Below are positions 16,965-26,407 of a stretch of DNA of 64,000 nt, in pieces (the stretch's first letter is position 1; each line of letters starts with the position of its first letter). The notes beneath the pieces are model-generated. The model ran no database searches, was not told the DNA's origin, and was given only the letters and a program-made list of their open reading frames with translations. The DNA is from Saprospiraceae bacterium (GTDB lineage: Bacteria > Bacteroidota > Bacteroidia > Chitinophagales > Saprospiraceae): NCBI GenBank assembly GCA_958295895.1, contig CATQHI010000014.1, forward strand, positions 49,261 through 113,260. Direction: 5' to 3'. Made by a program: the position numbers and the translations under genes.

Positions 16965-19380
16965 CTAGGGCAGGAAGGTAAACTTGTACGTAAGGGAAAG
17001 GATGGGCGCGCCGAAAATAGACAGGCGGTAGGCAGCAAACGGACTCTTGGAAAAGATACCCAGATTCGGCGTATTGCGGTCCTTCGGCTGGAAGAAGATG
17101 TTATAGGCATTGTCGCGTCCGTAAACATTGTACATCGTAAACACCCACTCACCGGTCCACCTGCGCCGCTGTTGCCGGAGATTATGAATGGTCCAGCTAA
17201 AATCGAGCCGGTGGTACACGGGCAGGCGGTCATTGTTCCGTTCCAGGAAAAGGGGCACCGGCACCGAACCTACGGTAACGAAACCATTAGGGGCGGAGTA
17301 GGGCCGATTACTCTGTACGACGAGGTTGAAGCCCAGCTCGTGCGTCTTACCCTCGTCGATGGTCATCCGGGCAGTGAACGCATGCGGCTGATCGAAGTAT
17401 CCGGGATACCAGTTGCCCCGGTTGATGCGACTGGAAGGGGAGTCGCCCGCCACCTGATTCTCGCTGCGGGAATAGGTATAATTTAATTCTCCACTGAAAT
17501 GATCGCCCGCGCTGCGTCGGGCGGTCAGCTCGACGCCGTACCCCCGGCCCCGGCCCCGCAGCAAGTCCGTTTCTACGTTAGAACTAAGGAAAAAATCAGG
17601 CCCCCGGCCGGTATTCTACCAGCTCATCGGTACTGCGGTAATACGCTTCGAGTTGGAAGAAGGAGCGGCCGTCGACTGCTTGGTAGGACACCCCGAGGGC
17701 ATATAGATCGGCTGTCTGAGGACCTACATTCGGGTCACTCACCTTCCAGCGGCTGGTGGGTAGCGGAGTAGTGGAGTTGTAGATATTCTGCAGGAACTGC
17801 CGGGTGCGGGCGTAGGATGCCTTAACGCTTGTTCTTTCGTCAAGCGCGTAGCTGATTCCCAAACGGGGTTCTAAACCGCCATAAGTCTGGATCGTAGTTC
17901 CCCGGCCAACCTCGGTGGTTTCCAGGAGGTTGCCTGCACGAATTTCGCCCGCACCGTACCGCCGCACGGTACCGGGTCCCGGCTGGCGGAAGTGGACGTA
18001 GCGCAGCCCGGCATTGAGCCGTAGCCGGTCCGATATCGTCCATTCGTCCTCCCCGTATATTGATAATTCCGTACGCGCTCGGTCCCCAGTTCTACGGGAA
18101 ACAGGCCCGCGACGGTGCCAGGATCGAGCTCCCCCGGTCGGATGCGGTAGTCGTCATACTGAACGCCGCCCGTGAGCCGGTGACGCTGGCCCACGTCGGT
18201 CAGTTCGCTGCGCAGCGTGTTGTAGCCGATCCCGGAAAGGAAGGCGATCCGCTCCCCATCCGCCTGCGGGAAGAGCAGGGTAGACCGATAGGTTGCCCGG
18301 CTGAACGATGATTTGAGCGAGAGCCGTTCCCCAAACAGGTGAAGCCACTCGGCTCCCCCGTTGAGGGTAAAATAAGCGTACTGGTTGGTCGTGGCGGGGA
18401 GCGAAGCTGCACGCGATATCAGGTCAAGCTGGTAAAAGTCATCGCTGTAGAAACCGGTGAGGCTCACGATGTCGTTGTCTCCCGCCCGGTACCTCAGGGA
18501 CAGCGTGGCATCGGCAAAACGGCTACGGGTGTTCTTCAATCTGCGGATCAGGGAGAACACCGGGTCGTGAATGCCTCCGCGTACGGCCAGCAGCCCCGCG
18601 ACCTTCTTGCCGCGATCGAGCGGCCCCTCTACCGATAGATGACTGGAAACTACCCCAACCCCGCCCCGTATCTCGGTACGCTCTCCGGAAGGTACCCGCG
18701 TGCGCACGTCCACTACCGAGGTTACCCGCCCCCCGAAGCGGGCCGGAATATTGCCGCGGTACAAATCTACCGTGCCCAGCGCATCCGGCGTGAAAACGGA
18801 AAAAAGCCCGAATAGGTGGGTGGGGGTGAAAACTGGCGCGCCGTCAAGTAAGAGTAAGTTCTGGTCGATCGTGCCGCCCCGGACGCTAATTCCATTGCTA
18901 GCTTCGCCGGCCGAAGTCACCCCCGCCGTAAGCTGTAAGGACTTCAGTACATCCCGCTCGCCCAGTACGGTAGGTATGCTTTCGATCTCGGCGGCCGTAA
19001 GTCGCTCTACCCCCATGATCGGCCGCGCCAGCAATTCTCGTTCCGACCGTTCGGTGACGGTGACCGTCTGTAGTTGCTCGACGACCGGCTCCAGGCGCAG
19101 GGTGGCCGATAGGTCCTGCCGGAGGTCTAGTGCCTCCTCAAAGGAGCGGTAACCCGTAAAACTGGCCCGCAGCGTATAGCGGTCGGCCGGGGCGCTCAGG
19201 GTGATTGCCCCTTGCTGATCGGTGGTACCTGACGCGCCAGCCGGGGTCAAACGTACGCTGACGTACTCCAGCGGCATATCCGTCACGTGATCGAGTACGG
19301 TAAGGGTAAGCGTGTAGGTCTGCCCCACCACCTGCTGCCCGATGCCCAGCCCGAGCAGCAGCAGCGCGCATCTGAGCATC
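16965..19380 (-). CDS. TonB-dependent receptor of the DUF4249-partner type (two frameshifts)
   Basis: The N-terminal piece starts at ATG 19380 (MLRCALLLLGLGIG). It contains the signal peptide, a CarboxypepD_reg-like domain (TYTLTLTVLDHVTDMPLEYVSV) and the Plug, with ISVRGGTIDQNLLLLDGAPVF and NIPARFGGRVTSVVDVRTR. The barrel continues in two further frames (breaks near 18055 and 17600) and ends ILSLTYKFTFLP. The stop of the DUF4249 gene overlaps this start as TGATG, so the two are translationally coupled. Receptor/DUF4249 pairs are typical of Bacteroidota; the ligand is not known. Both breaks look like single-base consensus errors. Confidence 0.88.
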
Positions 19381-20500
19381 ACGGCCATCCGGTAGGCTTG
19401 AAGGGAGTGCGGCCCTCGCCGGCACACGGAGCGCGCGGGGGAACGAAGAAACCTACGGGCGGCTCGATCCGGTTGCTACGGTCAAAGGAGTTAGATGGGG
19501 TGCCGGTGTTCAAGTCACGCTCGATGTAGCGGCGCCGCGTGTCGACGGAGACTACCGCGACGTAACCCAGGATATCGCGTTCCGTATCCGTCGTATTGCG
19601 AAGATTACCGGTAAGGGCGGCGGGAATGGTCGGGTTGAGTCCACCACTTCCATTGATCAAGTCAGCGGTACCCTTGCCGTAGGCGTAGGCCTCCTCGGTA
19701 AGCCCGTACTGAATCGCCTCCACCAGCAGCCCGCCGTACTCGATAAATTCGATGTCCCCGATCTCCTGTCCACGAACACTCCCGCCGGAGAAACCAGCAT
19801 CCGTTACGTAGTTGAGTACGCCCCCGGGCTTGACCTGATAACAGGAGTCTACGTCAAGGCAGAGGTAATCGTAGCGGTCGCCGTTGGGGATTACGGCAGG
19901 AACGCACTTCCCGTCGCGATACACCCCAAAGTAGCAACTTTTACAGATGGCCCGTCGCTCCCAGTACCGAAAGTCCCACTGGTAATAATCAGCCCGCGCG
20001 CCCTCATCGCTGGCATCGACCAGTATGCGAAACACCGGCAGGAAGCGATCTCTGCCCTCATCATAGCGCCCCTCCTGCGCAAATTCGATACGCAGTCCAT
20101 CCAGCTGGGGGGGTGGGGGGACCGTTTCCAGACTGGATTCAGCAACGGTGCCATCGGGGAACGAAACGCGTACAAACCACTGTTCTCCGGTTGCGGCGGC
20201 AAACTCGGGGGGTGGCCGATAGCTACCCGCTTCGCCGGCCTCCGATTGCCATTGCACCTGCGTACCCGCCGCCTCCACGGCTAGGACAGTGGCATCGGTA
20301 ACCTCCGTAAACTCCAACGATATGGCACGAAATTCCGACTTGCGCACAGTCAGCTGACTCCTGCCCGGCTGGTCGGCAATCCGCCCTTCGATGAGATAGA
20401 ACGGCTTTCCGAGCTGAAAGTCTGGCTCGGTAGGCTCAATACAGGAGGTGAACACTACCTGTAAAACCAGCAAAAGGAAAATACCGGCATCGCGAGGCAT
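19379..20500 (-). CDS. DUF4249 lipoprotein
   Basis: This 373-residue outer-membrane lipoprotein has the lipobox VFTSC followed by IEPTEPDF, which is the standard DUF4249 opening. The family is a beta-rich surface or periplasmic partner of the TonB receptor encoded next, with which it shares a TGATG stop/start overlap. A cluster of cysteines (CKSCYFGVYRDGKC and the DSCY segment) could form disulfides or bind metal. The role is presumed to be ligand capture for import. A GC-box-like copy lies inside the gene at 20254-20273. Confidence 0.88.
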   Translation of the reverse strand: MPRDAGIFLLLVLQVVFTSCIEPTEPDFQLGKPFYLIEGRIADQPGRSQLTVRKSEFRAISLEFTEVTDATVLAVEAAGTQVQWQSEAGEAGSYRPPPEFAAATGEQWFVRVSFPDGTVAESSLETVPPPPQLDGLRIEFAQEGRYDEGRDRFLPVFRILVDASDEGARADYYQWDFRYWERRAICKSCYFGVYRDGKCVPAVIPNGDRYDYLCLDVDSCYQVKPGGVLNYVTDAGFSGGSVRGQEIGDIEFIEYGGLLVEAIQYGLTEEAYAYGKGTADLINGSGGLNPTIPAALTGNLRNTTDTERDILGYVAVVSVDTRRRYIERDLNTGTPSNSFDRSNRIEPPVGFFVPPRAPCAGEGRTPFKPTGWP

Positions 20501-20535
20501 ATAGCTGGATTAGATAGCGCTCCCAAGCTACTTCT

Positions 20536-21345
20536 TTACGGCGGAGTAAAGGATAAAAACAGCGCGCTGCTACCAAGCTGCCCGGCAACCGTGGCACTAT
20601 CCGCCCCCAGATTAATGGGCCGCAACAACTCATCAAACTGGGCGCTCAGATCGATCGTCGTAGCCTGCCCCCGCGACGGCAGTAGCTCCCCCCCGAAGTC
20701 GACCTCGAAGGGTACGCTACCGTAGGTAGACACCGAGAGCGTATCGCTGCCGGGCACCAACACATATTCCAACCGTGCCTGCACGTAGCCCCGGCCGTCG
20801 TGTAGTTCAGCGCCCGGGCTGGGTGCGCAGGGCATCGCCCGTAGGGGCCAGGAAGGGCAGCACCGTGCGGTAGCGGTCGGGCAGGCCGTAGGTGCCGCTG
20901 AGTGCGGTGAGCCCCGTGGTGCCAGTACGCAACGTGCCAATGTTGGTGGTAGTCTGGACGGTCGTGGCGAGCAGGTAATTACCGTTGAGCATCACGGTGG
21001 TCGTGTCGCTGCCGACTAGTGTGCTTAACTGTACCGGACGATCCGGCTCCGGGAGCTCCGTGGTAGCCGACTGTAACTGTAGCTCCCCCAGGTAGTAGCG
21101 AAAACGGACCAGGGTGAAGGAGTCTCCGGCCGCCCCGTAGGGATAGCGCTGCCCCCGTCACTACCGTTTCGTCCCCCCAGCGGGGGGTGATGCGAAGGAG
21201 TAGGCGGGGAACTCGCAGCAGTCCAGACACCCCAGGTCGGCCTGCAGGTCGTAGTTGGCCGCATCGGGGTCGATACAGCCCGTACGGTCCTCGTAACAGC
21301 GGCGGTGCAGAGCGTAAGGAGCACGTACAGCAGCGGGAGGCGCAT
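20536..21345 (-). CDS. MbnP-like lipoprotein (several frameshifts)
   Basis: Pieces in three frames make one protein. The start, MRLPLLYVLLTLC, leads into a lipobox-like LCTAC if one base is removed near 21300. A DPDAANYD-type calcium-binding-like motif flanked by GC and CC cysteines follows. The body (FRYYLGELQL, then DTTTVMLNGNYLLATTVQTT, then GAELHDGRGYVQARLEYVLVP) fits the MbnP-like domain. That family is associated with copper/methanobactin uptake and often sits beside TonB receptors. The C-terminus ends SSALFLSFTPP. It begins 11 bp after the cysN stop and precedes DUF4249, so copper-related uptake is a reasonable but unproven guess. Confidence 0.65.
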
Positions 21346-21356
21346 GGGTGGGGGGA

Positions 21357-22603
21357 TTAGATGATCATACCGGCCGCTACCGTCTCGTTGGTCTGCTCGT
21401 CGACCAGGATGAGGCTACCGGTGATACGGTTGCGGCGGTAGGTATCGGTGAGTAATGGCCTGGTGTGCGTAGCAGTACGCGGCAGATGTCGTTCATCTTT
21501 ACCTCCTTGTTTTCCTCGTCGCGGTGCAGGGTATTGATGTCCAACCGGTAGCGCACTTCCTTAACGATACAGCGGGCCTCCTGCGTGGTATGCATCACGG
21601 CGTATTTACCGCGGGGTTGCAGGGGACGTTCGTTAAACCAGCAGAGCATGGCCTCCACGTCCTGGGTCACCTCCGGCTGGTTGTTCTCGCGCACGATCAT
21701 GTCGCCGCGGCTGATGTCGATATCATCTTCGAGCAGGAGAGTTACCGACATGGGCGGAAAGGCCTCCTCCAGCTCTCCGTCGAAGGTGTCAATCTTAGCG
21801 ATGCTGCTGCTAAACCCACTCGGTAGCACCGTCACCTGATCCCCCTTTTTGAACACGCCCCCGGCAATACGCCCCGGCGTAGCCCCGGTAGTCGTGGTAG
21901 TCGTCGCTGTAGGGCCGGATCACGGTCTGCACCGGCAGCCGGCAGTCGATGAAGTTGTTATCGCTGCCAATGTGTACGTTTTCCAGAGAATAGAGCAGTG
22001 TGGACCCGCCGTACCAGTCCCGTGTGCTGGCTACGCTCTACGACATTATCGCCGAGCAGGGCGGACATCGGGATAAAGTCCACGTCCTTCACGTCCAGCG
22101 GTGGCTAAAGGTGCTAAAGTCCTCCTTGATGGTCTTGAATACCTCCTCGGAGAAGTCCACTAGTCCATTTTATTGATACAGACGATCAGGTGAGGGATTT
22201 GCAACAGGGAGGCAATAAAGGCGTGCCGCCGGGTCTGCTCCACTACCCCATTGCGGGCATCGACCAGGATCAGCGCCACGTTGGCCGTGCTGGCTCCCGT
22301 GACCATATTGCGGGTGTACTGAATGTGGCCCGGCGTATCGGCGATGATAAACTTCCGCTTTGGTGTGGCGAAGTAGCGGTAGGCCACATCGATCGTGATG
22401 CCCTGCTCGCGCTCGGCCTTGAGCCCATCGGTAAGTAATGCCAGGTTCACACCCTCCTCTCCCCGCTTGGCGCTGGTCTGGGAGATGGCCTCGTACTGGT
22501 CCTCAAAAATGGACTTCGAGTCATACAGTAGTCGCCCGATGAGGGTCGACTTACCGTCATCGACGGAGCCGGCGGTGGTGAAACGGAGGAGTTCGGTGTC
22601 CAT
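21357..22603 (-). CDS. cysN: Sulfate adenylyltransferase subunit 1 (frameshifted)
   Basis: This is the GTPase subunit of ATP sulfurylase, which drives APS formation together with CysD. The intact N-terminal piece has the GTP motifs [22 protein letters not shown] and NKMD. Later pieces include [35 protein letters not shown] and the end AAGMII. One-base indels occur at least near 22160, 22030-22110 and 21450. The region from 21360 to 24000 carries unusually many. In context the product acts with cysD and cysC, upstream on the same strand, to make PAPS. No cysH is present in the window. Confidence 0.88.
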
Positions 22604-22782
22604 GGAAGGTGAGTTGTTGGGTTCTTGGGTTGTTGAGTGGCCGTCGTCGGAGGTGTGATAGGCGTTGAAGGTGTGGTAGGCGTTGGAGGTATGATTGGTG
22701 GGCGGGGCCGCAGGTGCGAAGTGCCGAACGAAGCGAGCATCCCCACCAATTCAACAACCCGACAACTCACCAACCCCAGCAA
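22604..22782. repeat. Intergenic inverted and tandem repeat element
   Basis: The spacer between cysD and cysN is framed by GGTGAGTTGTTGGGTT at about 22608-22623 and its imperfect inverse near 22752-22775 (CAACAACCCGACAACTCACC). Inside lie 18-bp tandem units of the type GGTGTGATAGGCGTTGAA (22652-22669, 22670-22687 and a partial third). A GC-box copy lies at 22700-22717. Confidence 0.6.
22700..22717 (+). repeat. Dispersed GC-box repeat copy
   Basis: GGGCGGGGCCGCAGGTGC, the perfect core, lies within the cysD-cysN spacer element. Confidence 0.7.
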
Positions 22783-23687
22783 CTAAAAATACCCCTGCTT
22801 CTTCCGGTCCTCATAGCCGTCTCACTCCGCTTATCGTCCGCCGGCCGCCACGCTCCGTCTTACGGGCAATACTGACCTCGGCAATGATCTCTTCCAGGGT
22901 GGTGGCGGTAGATTCCCACACGCGGTGGTAGTGATGTCACCGATGGTACGGCAGCGTACGCTTCTGGTTACCAGCTTCTCTTCGGGGCGGCGGGGCAGGA
23001 ACTCGGAGTCGGCCAGCAGCATGCCGTCGCGCTCGAAGACCTGCCGCTCGTGGGCGAAGTAGAGGCTGGGCAGCTCCACCTGCTCGACGGCGAGGTACTG
23101 CCACACGTCGAGCTCCGTCCAGTTTGAAATGGGAAGACGCGGAAGTGCTCGCCGAACTGCTTGCGGCCGTTAAAGAGGTTCCAGAGCTCGGGGGCGCTGG
23201 TTCTTGGGGTCCCACTGGCCGAACTCGTCACGGTGGCTGAAGAAGCGCTCCTTGGCGCGGGCCCTTCTCTTCATCGCGGCGGCCGCCTCCGAGGGCGGCA
23301 TCGTACTTACCCTTTTCGAGGAATCGAGCAGTACGGCTGTTTGCAGGTAATTACGGGTAGCGTTGTAGCCGGTTTCCTCGCGTACCATGCCGTTGTCAAT
23401 AGCCTCCTGTACGGAGCCGACTACCAGATTGGCACCAATGCGTTCCACCAGGGCGTCGCGGTAGGTGATGGTCTCGGCGAAGTTGTGTCCGGTATCGACG
23501 TGTAGCAGGGTAAAGGGCACCTTGGCGGGGTAAAAGGCCTTGACGGCCAGTGCACCATCAGGATCGAGTCCTTGCCGCCACTGAAGAGCAAGACGGGATT
23601 TTCAAACTGGGCGGCGACCTCACGCAGCACGAAGATGCTTTCGGACTCGAGCTCGCGGAGGTGGTTGAGCTGGTAATTGGTGGACAT
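22783..23687 (-). CDS. cysD: Sulfate adenylyltransferase subunit 2 (frameshifted)
   Basis: This is the PP-loop ATPase subunit of ATP sulfurylase. The start [24 protein letters not shown] and the PP-loop LLFSGGKDSILMVH are intact. LLHVDTGHNFAETI, KARAKERFFSHRDEFGQWDPKNQRP and QYLAVEQVELPSLYFAHER follow in shifted frames, and EDRKKQGYF ends the protein. At least six single-base indels can be placed, for example near 23550, 23325, 23265, 23195 and 23125. The start overlaps the cysC stop as TGATG, so cysC, cysD and cysN form one unit for sulfate activation. The density of errors points to poor local consensus. Confidence 0.88.
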
Positions 23688-24310
23688 CAGCGGGGGGTTG
23701 GTACGGAGGAGAGAGACTGAATGGATAAGGGTGTAATCAGGGCGGCAATCAGCGTACCGGCGGCTTCGGATACGGTGAGGCGTTCGGTGGGCAGGGTCAG
23801 GAACGGAGCGGTGGGTGTTTCGTAGGGCGAGTCGATGCCGGTAAAGTCCCTGATCTCACCGGCGCGGGCCTTGGCGTAGAGGCCCTTCACGTCGCGCCGC
23901 TCACACTCCTCCAGGGGAGTATCTACGAATACTTCGAAGTAGTCGTCGCCCAGAATCTCAGCGACCGCTGCGCGCAGCTGCCGGGTAGGACTGACGAAGG
24001 AACACAGCACGATCGCCCCGGCCTCAGCGAATAGCTTAGCTACTTCGGCCACGCGGCGGGTGTTCTCGCGGCGGTCCTCCAGACTGAAGCCTAGGTTGCC
24101 GTTCAGCCCGCTACGGACGTTATCTCCGTCCAGCACCCGGACAAACACCCCCTGCTCAAATAGCCGCCGCTCGACGGCCGCGGCAATCGTACTTTTTCCG
24201 CTACCCGACAGCCCCGTAAGCCACACCACCCCACCCCGGTGCCCGTTGGCGGTTTCGCGCTCGGCGCGCTGTACCAGTCGATCGTGAATAGGGTGAAGGT
24301 GCTCGGCCAT
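23687..24310 (-). CDS. cysC: Adenylyl-sulfate kinase
   Basis: This enzyme phosphorylates APS to PAPS. The 207-residue protein has the P-loop GLSGSGKST at 33-41, the [33 protein letters not shown] signature, SFVSPTR, and the [25 protein letters not shown] segment. It begins the cysC-cysD-cysN unit. TATCTTCG at 24327-24334 (minus strand) resembles the Bacteroidota -7 box. The C-terminus after [19 protein letters not shown] is a short extension. Without cysH nearby, PAPS could serve sulfation as well as assimilation (inference). Confidence 0.93.
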   Translation of the reverse strand: MAEHLHPIHDRLVQRAERETANGHRGGVVWLTGLSGSGKSTIAAAVERRLFEQGVFVRVLDGDNVRSGLNGNLGFSLEDRRENTRRVAEVAKLFAEAGAIVLCSFVSPTRQLRAAVAEILGDDYFEVFVDTPLEECERRDVKGLYAKARAGEIRDFTGIDSPYETPTAPFLTLPTERLTVSEAAGTLIAALITPLSIQSLSSVPTPR

Positions 24311-24357
24311 ATCCTAAAATAAGGCGCGAAGATAGGCATACCTTCCACTATAACTGC

Positions 24358-25614
24358 CTAGGCCGGTACGATGCGGTGCTTGGCCAAAAAGTCGGGGTCG
24401 ATCTCCACCCCGCTACCCTCCCCGCGGGGCAGGTGCAGGATACCGCCCTCGGGCACCAGCGTAGAGGTAGCACAGGTGAAGGGCACCTCCTCACTCACCC
24501 CCTTGAACTCGTGGTAGGGCCCCGCACTGGGCACGGCCGACACGAAGTGCATCATGTAGATGTACCCCAGCCCCGTACCGCTGATGTGGGGCACGGTCGT
24601 ATAGCCCCGCGCCGCGGCCATACGCGCCACCTTCATGCAGCGCACCATACCCCCAAAGTAAAACAGGTCGGGCTGCACCATCTGCACCGCGTCGTTGCCG
24701 ATTAGCCAGCGGAAGTTGCGCAGGCTCACCTCGCCGCCCCCGGAGGCAATGGGGATATCGACGGCATCTGCCGTGGCCTTCCAGTCCTCGTAGTAGTCGG
24801 TCGGCACGGGCTGCTCGTACAGGTCGATGCGGTGGCGCTCCAGCAGCTTACCGATGCGAATGGCCTCCGCGCCCCGGTAGCTGCCGTTGCAGTCGGCGTA
24901 GATCGTAATATCGTCCCCGAAGGCCGGCCGCATCAGCGGGATCAGCGCCTCGGTACGCCCCGGCACCTCCTCGGGGTTCTCGCGCCGCCCGCCGCACTTG
25001 AATTTTACGGCCCGCGCCCCCGTCGACTCCCGCAGCTCCTTAATTTTTTCGAGCGAGGCCTCGGCGCTTAGGTGGCGGTTGTTATTAGCTTGGTAGATGG
25101 CGATCTCCGTGCGCTCTAGGTCACCGATCAGCTCACCCATGCTCTTTCCCGCGATACGGCCCAGCATATCTAGGATGGCCATCTCAGCCGTTGCTACGGG
25201 GATCCAGAGGGCGTACCCCTGGTACTTATAGTTATTCTGGTACAGCGTCACGTCTTCCATCAGCCGGTCCAGGTCACGGGCGTCCTTACCCACAAAGAAG
25301 GGATTGACTAGCTGCGTCTGTATGGGATAAAGGTGCGGCATGCGGATGTTGTGCCCGGAGCAAAGTCCCACCGCCCCGTCCGTCGAGCGCACCCGTACGA
25401 AATAGCTGCCCTGGTGCTCTAGCAACTCACAGGTCTCGATAATTACGGGGTCGGGGAACAACTCGCGCCGCAGTACGGGGCGGGCCAGCGCGGCGTCCAG
25501 ATCGGCATAATTGGGCGGGGACGCAGGTGCGGTGTACGTGGGATGGCCGGTAAGGCCGGTCATTAGCCCCGTAAGGCCAGTGGCAGTTAAAAATTTTCGA
25601 CGGGAATGGGGCAT
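24358..25614 (-). CDS. Enolase-superfamily enzyme, mandelate racemase subgroup, Tat signal
   Basis: This 418-residue protein starts with a twin-arginine signal (SRRKFL, residues 4-9), so it is probably exported folded. The mandelate racemase/muconate lactonising fold carries the KxK acid/base pair K204-x-K206, metal ligands D241, E267 and E295, and a histidine at H343 in PHISGTG. Sugar-acid dehydratase or racemase activity is likely, but the substrate is unknown. It lies 30 bp downstream of rpe. A GC-box copy (25513-25530) encodes the TAPASPPN linker just after the signal peptide. Confidence 0.82.
   Translation of the reverse strand: MPHSRRKFLTATGLTGLMTGLTGHPTYTAPASPPNYADLDAALARPVLRRELFPDPVIIETCELLEHQGSYFVRVRSTDGAVGLCSGHNIRMPHLYPIQTQLVNPFFVGKDARDLDRLMEDVTLYQNNYKYQGYALWIPVATAEMAILDMLGRIAGKSMGELIGDLERTEIAIYQANNNRHLSAEASLEKIKELRESTGARAVKFKCGGRRENPEEVPGRTEALIPLMRPAFGDDITIYADCNGSYRGAEAIRIGKLLERHRIDLYEQPVPTDYYEDWKATADAVDIPIASGGGEVSLRNFRWLIGNDAVQMVQPDLFYFGGMVRCMKVARMAAARGYTTVPHISGTGLGYIYMMHFVSAVPSAGPYHEFKGVSEEVPFTCATSTLVPEGGILHLPRGEGSGVEIDPDFLAKHRIVPA
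25513..25530 (+). repeat. Dispersed GC-box repeat copy in coding DNA
   Basis: GGGCGGGGACGCAGGTGC is read on the opposite strand as part of the linker between the Tat signal and the mature enolase-superfamily enzyme. Confidence 0.7.
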
Positions 25615-25644
25615 GATGTGCGGGTAGCGACGGGTTAGCCGTCG

Positions 25645-26319
25645 CTACACGTAAGATACCGGATTGGTATCGATCGCCTTGAGCTGCGCGATCACCCCGG
25701 CCGGATCGTCCGCGCCGAACACCGCACTCCCCGCTACCAGCACCCGCGCCCCCGCCTCCAGTACTTTCTGCGCATTTTGCAGCCCAATGCCGCCGTCGAC
25801 CTCAATCACCGCGCGGGAGTTGTGCACCGCGATCAGATCGGCCATCTGCCGCACCTTCGGAATGCTCTGATAGATAAATTTCTGCCCCCCAAAACCCGGA
25901 TTGACGGTCATAATCAGCACCACGTCCAGGTCCTCAATCACGTTCTCGAGGTGGGCTACCGGGGTGTGGGGGTTGAGCGCTACGCCGGCCTTTACCCCCG
26001 CTTCCTTCATCTGCTGGATCACCCGGTGCAGATGGGTGCAGGCCTCGGCGTGGACGGTGATGCCCGTCGCACCGGCCCGGGCGAAGGAGTCGATGTAGCG
26101 TCCCGGGTCCTCGATCATCAGGTGCACGTCGACGTACTTCTCCGCCCGCTCGGCGATCTGCTCGATGATGAACTGCCCGAAGGAAATATTGGGTACGAAG
26201 CGGCCGTCCATCACATCGAGGTGAAACCAGTCGGCCTCGCTGGTATTGACCAACTCGATGGCGCGGTCCAGGCGGCGAAAATCGGCGGCAAGCAGGGAGG
26301 GGGCTACGAAGTGGGACAT
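25645..26319 (-). CDS. rpe: Ribulose-phosphate 3-epimerase
   Basis: This 224-residue TIM-barrel enzyme interconverts ribulose 5-phosphate and xylulose 5-phosphate in the pentose phosphate pathway. Signatures are PSLLAADF, WFHLDVMDGRFVPNISFG, VHLMIEDPGRYI, MTVNPGFGGQKFI and EVDGGIGLQNA. The length is normal for the family. An exact -7 box TAGCTTTG lies 25 bp upstream at 26344-26351 (minus strand). The enolase-superfamily gene follows 30 bp downstream and may be cotranscribed. Confidence 0.95.
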   Translation of the reverse strand: MSHFVAPSLLAADFRRLDRAIELVNTSEADWFHLDVMDGRFVPNISFGQFIIEQIAERAEKYVDVHLMIEDPGRYIDSFARAGATGITVHAEACTHLHRVIQQMKEAGVKAGVALNPHTPVAHLENVIEDLDVVLIMTVNPGFGGQKFIYQSIPKVRQMADLIAVHNSRAVIEVDGGIGLQNAQKVLEAGARVLVAGSAVFGADDPAGVIAQLKAIDTNPVSYV

Positions 26320-26343
26320 CGGTGGGGATCAATTTGCGCTCCG

Positions 26344-26351
26344 CAAAGCTA
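26344..26351 (-). promoter_or_regulatory. Putative rpe -7 promoter box
   Basis: TAGCTTTG on the minus strand matches TAnnTTTG, 24 nt before the rpe start codon, in the spacer divergent from the DUF2279 gene. Confidence 0.5.
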
Positions 26352-26407
26352 CACCACGACAAACCAAGCCGGCCCGGCCCGCCGTTACTATTCGCAGCCC
26401 CCGGTAT

